From Gremmenia infestans (Eukaryota > Ascomycota > Leotiomycetes > Helotiales > Hamatocanthoscyphaceae), in contig JAFEVB010000026.1 in assembly GCA_032629725.1 (NCBI GenBank), positions 930,001 through 994,000 on the forward strand: 64,000 bases of DNA, in the 5' to 3' direction. The notes under the pieces are model-generated. The model did not search any database, was not told where the DNA came from, and saw nothing but the letters and a program-made list of their open reading frames with translations. Positions 59,027-64,000 of the stretch are shown one piece after another. Each line of letters opens with the position of its first letter. Position 1 is the first letter of the stretch. The translations under genes and the position numbers were made by a program.

Positions 59027-61688
59027 ATGATGGACATCAAGCTTCTGCTCTTGTCGAGTCTGATGGCAGTGAGCTCGTCACTCGCCCAGACAAATACCGA
59101 GACGTGCGTGACGATCACGTCTTCCACGGAATGCTCAGCATTCAGTCCATTCTCTATTTCAAAAAACAATGACTTGGTCGGCTTGTAGTGAGTTATATGC
59201 TCTCTGCCCATTGGGCGTTCGCTGATAATGTCGTCTTTATAGCCCTTTTCTTCAAAATGTTAACGATGCTACTACCTTCGACGCGCAATTGTCAACATAT
59301 ATCAGTACGACATACGCTCAGTTGAAGTAAGTCTGTGAAATGATCAACGAGGGTCCTGACTCACACGTCATCAGATATCAAACTCTATTCGGTTGCGGGA
59401 ATATAGTCCTCACGAATACAACGGACCTGTACGCACGGTATACCACAAGCATCATCTGCAATGGAATTATACAGAATTCCAAGAATCCCTGCAAACTTTC
59501 TGCTGCAGAGTCTCGTCCTGTGTGCGCAAATACTTGCGCGGATCAAGCCTTAAGTGAGAGTGTTATAACCTCAGATTCGGCGCTGTGCTCCAATCCAAGT
59601 AACTACACGGACACACAAATTCGCGCCGACTTCACGAACTGTGCTCTACCCGCAAACTCTTTGCAGAATGGTGATTGTATTCTAGGATCAGAAAACGAGC
59701 CAAACAATTGCGGATTTGGGGATAGTACGCTCGGCATGTGTAGTTACTGTTCCCAGTATAAGGATGACACATGTTGTACCTCGTCCCAGGCAAGTTCCAA
59801 GTGCGCCAATGTTGCGATCCCAACTATCACCAGTACCATTTCGCTCCCAACCGCAACGTCATCAACAACAAGTGGTCAAGCTTCCGCAACTTCAACATTC
59901 TCTGGCAAGAGATCTGGTGGACTTTCGCCTACGACTATTGGCTTGATTGTAGTTGGATGCGTTGTTGGGTTGGTTTTAATCTGTTTGTTGGTCTTCCTCG
60001 CCTGTTGTGTTCGTGGACGACGCAAGAGACCGAACAAAGAAGCATTTGGCGCTGTCCACGAGAAGGGAACGGCAGAGAGTGTTTCGGATCTGAGTTCTGG
60101 AATGAGGACTCGATCAATAATTCGGGGTCCAACGTCAGACTACACTGTACTTCCAGGCGGTCGCATTGCTCGGAAGTCTAGTGCAGCTCAACCCCCGGTA
60201 GTGATATCAAACTCGATTCAGCCGGGCTTTGCATCAGAGAAGCCAGTCAATCCGTTCCTGCAAGAATCTGAGTACGATGTCCTTCCTAGTGATCGTGTCG
60301 CTCGAACAGGTGCATCTATCAAAGCGCCAGCACCAGTAGCACTACCGATGTCGAATACTCAACCATCTTGGTCAAACGGTCCAACTGCAAACTATCCACT
60401 AGAGCGTTTCCCTCAACTCGAGCTCAGTCCCATGATCAACGCTTCTCCTGTCCAAACACGGCCATCATCGACAAGGGATATCCCACAAGAACAGCCAGTA
60501 GCAGCAACTCGTCCCTCTCCTCCCTCGTCCGTAGGTTGTGACTTTGGATATCTACTTGCTCTTCTTGAGAAAGGGGGCGCTGGAAATTCTCCTACTTCCT
60601 TAAAGGAGGATAGAACACCCTCTCTCTCCGCTGCCGACCTGAAAGAATTCGAAGTTCTGCCCGGTGGGCGTCTTGCGCGCAAACACGTCACCAGTCCAAG
60701 CACCAAGCCAAGCCTAGTATCAAGCAGAAGATCAAGCCCAAACCGAGATCCCCAACCGCCGGCTCTATCTCAATCTATGGCAAGTCCAGCATTAAGCAGA
60801 CGGTCGACACTGAAAAAGGCTCAACCGCCGCCTAAATGTAAATCCAAGAATGTCTCCACAGCCTCTGACGCTTACGAAACGCTACCAGGAGGTCGCAGAG
60901 TGCGCAAAAAGAATGCCATGGACAACCAATCCCATAACCTAGGCCTAAGAGCCACCTCTAAATTGCTCATGCCTGGTACGATAGGAGCAGGCGCCGCAGC
61001 TGTCGATTCAGCCGCAAAGCTTCGCCAGAGTGACGAGGAAAGTAGAAGGAGCACGCGTCTATCCAAAGAGCAAGAAGCAAGGAGCCAGGAACCCAAGGGC
61101 CTGGAATCCAAGGACTTGAAATCTGAGAACCAAGAGCCCAAAGTACAAGAACTGATGACGTCCGCTTCTGAGGTGACCAGTCATGATGGTGTGGTGGCGT
61201 CGGAGGAAGAAAGTAGCCAAGTGACTCCTCAAGCTGAATCTCAGCCATCACCAGCCTCTTCTCTCCCCGAAGGAGAAAATGAACAGGCAACAGAAGACAC
61301 ATCAGAAGAAGACTTCCCGGTAGTCTCCGTGCCAGCCGTGCCTTCCTTCCGCGACCCCTATTCGGACTCAGTATTTCACGCCGGCGATCTCGTCGCAGTA
61401 GTCTGGTCCTACCAGCCGCTGACCCAGGACGAGTTCTCTCTCGAACGCGGCGACATGATTAAGATCGTCAACATTTGGAACGATGGGTGGGCCACTGGTC
61501 GGGTCATGCCGGACCGCGTTGATGCTTGGGAAAGCAAGCATGGAATTCTAATTGAGACAGATTCAGATTTGATAGAAATGGGCAATGGCGCAGAGTTGAA
61601 GAAAGAGGTAACGGATATGGTGAAGGCTTTCCCATTGGTGTGTGTTTGTGCCCCCAGGTACTGGAGGAAGGCAATACGTGACGCTTGA
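59027..61688 (+). CDS. Single-pass membrane protein with Cys-rich ectodomain and C-terminal SH3 domain
   Basis: Exons 59027-59184, 59243-59326 and 59375-61688 (introns 58 and 48 nt) encode 851 residues. The N-terminus MMDIKLLLLSSLMAVSSSLA is a signal peptide. A cysteine-rich ectodomain (about 21-225, some 18 Cys) and a Ser/Thr stalk follow. One membrane helix (about 268-292) ends in RGRRKRP, so the rest is cytoplasmic. The tail is disordered and carries four spaced copies of a DYxVLPGGRxARK motif (336-348, 380-391, 505-517, 580-593). It ends with an SH3 domain (about 752-795: VVWSYQP, DEFSLERGD, DGWATG). The architecture resembles fungal surface sensors such as Fus1- or Sho1-like SH3 proteins, though it has one helix, not four. 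The upstream exons were placed because they give both signal peptide and frame. Confidence 0.88.
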
Positions 61689-62295
61689 TTTTCTTTTGTA
61701 TTTTGAAACTTGAGTTGGATTTTCTGGAGGACTGATGGCATTGATAACACCCCCATATCCAGAGTAGCTTAATGTTTATTCTATGTAAGTAGATTCTTAA
61801 TTCAACAGCTCGAACGCAGTCTGATCACCTTAAAGTGCTAATTATCAAGGATAGGCGTCCCTATCAAAAAGAGGGCCCTCTAATGATTCTTTGTTTGAAG
61901 TCCGAATTTCCCTTCAAATAGAGCAAAGTTCGAGAGTTATGCGGATCAACAAGTGAGGTAGAATGGAATTGGATGATGACGTCTGACTAGGGATTCACAC
62001 CTTATTAGCCTGACACGTGACTCTACCTCCGTAAGGGTTGTAAAATGAGTTTGCGGTATTTTAAAGTACGCAACCAAATCTTTTGGGTATTTCTCAGTAC
62101 GTGCAGTCTTGCGAGACGTAGTCAGTTTAGAACTTAAACTAATGCATATGGTATTCGTGACCCCTTGCTTCTACTCCGCATACCCTTTATATGTTTACAG
62201 TTTGTCTTGGAATTGGCGATCCTACACGATTGGCTTGCATACCGTTAAAATCTTTACATCTCTTTAATTAGCAATTATAAAGAACACTAAAAGAC
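61689..62295. other. Convergent intergenic region
   Basis: About 0.6 kb between the 3' ends of the SH3-protein and GH43 genes. AT-rich; nothing else was recognised. Confidence 0.55.
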
Positions 62296-63906
62296 TCAGA
62301 TCTCATATCGATCGGTCTCATGCTTCACGGGTCGATAAACAAAGTGATCAAACTGCGCCTCCATCGCCGTACCATTCAAATCCGAGCATGCAACGCCTAC
62401 AAATGCACCGGTAAAACTCCCGTGGGCTTGATGTCCCCCGCACTCATCAGAAACAATGCTAGCATCAAAAACACCACCTATCTGCTTAGACTCTTGCCCT
62501 TCAAGAGCATAATAGAACTTCAGCTCAGGACCCCGAATGGACAGAGCGAGTTTGACTTTTCCAGCGTTGGGAATCTGAACTGGTTCTGGGAGCGGGAAGT
62601 TGAGTCCCCCTGACGGCCAGGATGCTTCGGACGTCAGGATCAGCAGTTCACGCTGCCCGTCTGAGTGAGCTGTGACGGTCAAGTAGAAGAAGTTGAACCG
62701 ACAATAATAGGCTGTCAGACCAGCGAACTGCCTTTCGTCTGTGGGAGAGAAAGCAATAACTGTCTCGGCGTCGTATGAGAAGTGCGTTTGTCGTCTTGCT
62801 ACAAGGGACTGCTCGAACCAGGAACCGATGGACTCACGGCCGAAAAGCGTGAGGCCCTTTTGAGAAGTGGTGAAAATGCGTTCCGTTTCTGGCGTACGTA
62901 ACCATTGAAAGTCTTTGTGCAAGCCACTTTCAAAGGTGTATCGTTGCTCGGCCCAGTATTTGGCATCGTCGTGCACTCCTGGAACCTCGACATGGAGGGA
63001 TGGGACGGGACCATTCTTGATGTAAAGCCAGTCGTCCTCCCAGTACGCTTCTTGAATAGCCGTCTCGCGACCAAGAACACATCGACGGTCTTGTGTCGTT
63101 GGGCGGCCGGTCAGATGAACTAAATATGTCTTACCGTCTGGTGTATCGACGATATCTCCATGCCCTGCTCGTTGAAGCGCCACAAACGGTGTATCTTTGG
63201 AGGTCAAGATGTGCTTTTGCGGGTGTACCTCATAAGGACCCCATATATCGCGGGCGCGGGCGACAGTACACGCGTGTTGATAACCAGTACCACCTTCGGC
63301 TGTTAAGAGGTGGTACCATCCGTTCCTCTTATACAGATGCGGGCCTTCGACAAGATCTAGATCGGTCCCGCGAAAGATGTTCTTCTTCGGGCCTACGAGC
63401 TTGCATTGTTTTGGGTCAAACTCCTGGAGTACAATCCCTGCAAAGTACCTTGGACGACGACGATGGTCTTGAAGCATGTTGATAAACCACTTTTTGCCAT
63501 TGTCATCATGGAATAATGACGGATCAAAGCCGGAAGAGTTCGCATAAATAGGATCAGACCAGGGACCTTCTATTGCGGGTGCGGTTACAATATAGTTATG
63601 CGTGTCTTTGAAGGAGCCGTCTTTGCGCTTTACATCTGTATACACCAGCCAAAACTTGTCGCCGTCATGCGTAAGACAGGGCGCCCAAACCCCACAACTG
63701 TCTGGGTTGCCACGCATGTCCAGTTGGCTTTGACGGCTCAGCGGACGTACTATCAGATCCCAATTTGCGAGATCTGTGGAGTGATGAATTTGTACACCGG
63801 GAAACCATTCGAATGTTGAGGTTGCGATGTAATAGTCTTTGCCAACTCGAAGGATTGACGGATCCGCGTTGAAACCTGGGAGGATGGGATTTCTGATTAA
63901 CGGCAT
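62296..63906 (-). CDS. GH43 family beta-xylosidase / alpha-L-arabinofuranosidase
   Basis: A predicted cytoplasmic enzyme that releases xylose or arabinose from short xylo-oligosaccharides. A single exon encodes 536 residues. The catalytic triad of the XynB/SXA-type GH43 subgroup is in its usual place: general base Asp15 (GFNADPS), pKa modulator Asp128 (SGFDPSLF) and general acid Glu187 (LVEGPHLY). The five-bladed propeller is followed by a C-terminal beta-sandwich of about 200 residues (from about 325), as in GH43_11 enzymes. There is no signal peptide: the protein begins MPLIRNPILPGFNADPS, as bacterial homologues do. It would therefore act on imported oligosaccharides. The lack of introns, unlike most neighbours, is noted as a possible sign of ancient transfer. 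Its promoter lies mostly beyond the window edge. Confidence 0.94.
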   Translation of the reverse strand: MPLIRNPILPGFNADPSILRVGKDYYIATSTFEWFPGVQIHHSTDLANWDLIVRPLSRQSQLDMRGNPDSCGVWAPCLTHDGDKFWLVYTDVKRKDGSFKDTHNYIVTAPAIEGPWSDPIYANSSGFDPSLFHDDNGKKWFINMLQDHRRRPRYFAGIVLQEFDPKQCKLVGPKKNIFRGTDLDLVEGPHLYKRNGWYHLLTAEGGTGYQHACTVARARDIWGPYEVHPQKHILTSKDTPFVALQRAGHGDIVDTPDGKTYLVHLTGRPTTQDRRCVLGRETAIQEAYWEDDWLYIKNGPVPSLHVEVPGVHDDAKYWAEQRYTFESGLHKDFQWLRTPETERIFTTSQKGLTLFGRESIGSWFEQSLVARRQTHFSYDAETVIAFSPTDERQFAGLTAYYCRFNFFYLTVTAHSDGQRELLILTSEASWPSGGLNFPLPEPVQIPNAGKVKLALSIRGPELKFYYALEGQESKQIGGVFDASIVSDECGGHQAHGSFTGAFVGVACSDLNGTAMEAQFDHFVYRPVKHETDRYEI

Positions 63907-64000
63907 GGTGTTTTGTATGATAATGACACTAAATCAGTGTTGTAAAACGAGAAGAATTATTAATATATATCTGCAAGCCTTTGAGAAGTGAAGAGGCGGT

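Noticed and set aside
1..64000. tRNA, rRNA or CRISPR features
   Set aside because: No T-loop/anticodon arrangement, rRNA core sequence or regularly spaced repeat array was recognised on either strand by eye; a tRNA scan would be needed for certainty.

Overview
This is a nuclear segment of a filamentous ascomycete (Pezizomycotina). The evidence is short introns (mostly 46-60 nt) with gtaagt/gtatgt donors and ctaac branch sites, CAAGATG-type starts, and fungus-specific genes: alpha-1,3-glucan synthase, ascomycete laccase, a WSC-domain protein, GH79 and GH43 glycosidases, and a HET-domain relic. Placement in Leotiomycetes is only an impression. For each multi-exon gene I joined the exons by hand. 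Except for Cac2, which is cut by the window edge, every model closes as one open frame divisible by three.

Layout. 1-1637: the 5' part of a CAF-1 subunit B/Cac2 gene (minus). 3585-8599: a 1,556-residue MRP-type ABC transporter (plus). 9207-11010: a mitochondrial-type succinate-semialdehyde dehydrogenase (minus), divergent from a secreted GH79 glucuronidase-like enzyme (11827-13536, plus). 14245-15898: two gene relics, MFS and rhodopsin-like. 16802-17293: a small four-helix membrane protein (minus). 17.5-18.6 kb: an AT-rich, gene-free block. 18953-21355: a laccase (minus) with 13 inferred exons, two of only 3 nt. 21.4-26.3 kb: a gene-poor stretch with small repeats. 26352-30187: MSH6 (minus), divergent from a secreted WSC protein (31259-32450, plus). 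32683-33174: a broken HET gene. 34325-36571: a 667-residue membrane protein of no family I recognise (minus), divergent from an ArsB/CitM-like permease (38360-40688, plus). 41769-42215: a 112-residue hydrophilic protein (minus) whose intron is itself an open frame. 42.2-44.8 kb: non-coding, with a MITE-like 22-bp inverted repeat. 44828-52429: alpha-1,3-glucan synthase, 11 exons, 2,364 residues (minus). 52.4-55.7 kb: gene-free and degraded-looking. 55751-57841: an orphan 696-residue protein (minus). 59027-61688: a membrane-anchored SH3 protein carrying a four-times repeated cytoplasmic motif (plus). 62296-63906: an intracellular GH43 beta-xylosidase-like enzyme (minus).

How the genes relate. 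This is ordinary housekeeping and cell-wall chromosome arm rather than one biosynthetic cluster. DNA replication and repair are represented by Cac2 and MSH6, the cell surface by the glucan synthase, WSC and SH3 proteins, and lignocellulose breakdown by GH79, GH43 and laccase. Transport and detoxification are represented by the ABC transporter and the anion permease. Between them lie AT-rich gaps holding pseudogenes and small repeats, compatible with repeat decay. The most unusual signals are the laccase microexons, the retainable hydrophobic intron at 41915-42022, the repeated LPGGR-type motif in the SH3 protein, and the 86-bp inverted-repeat element at 44149-44234.
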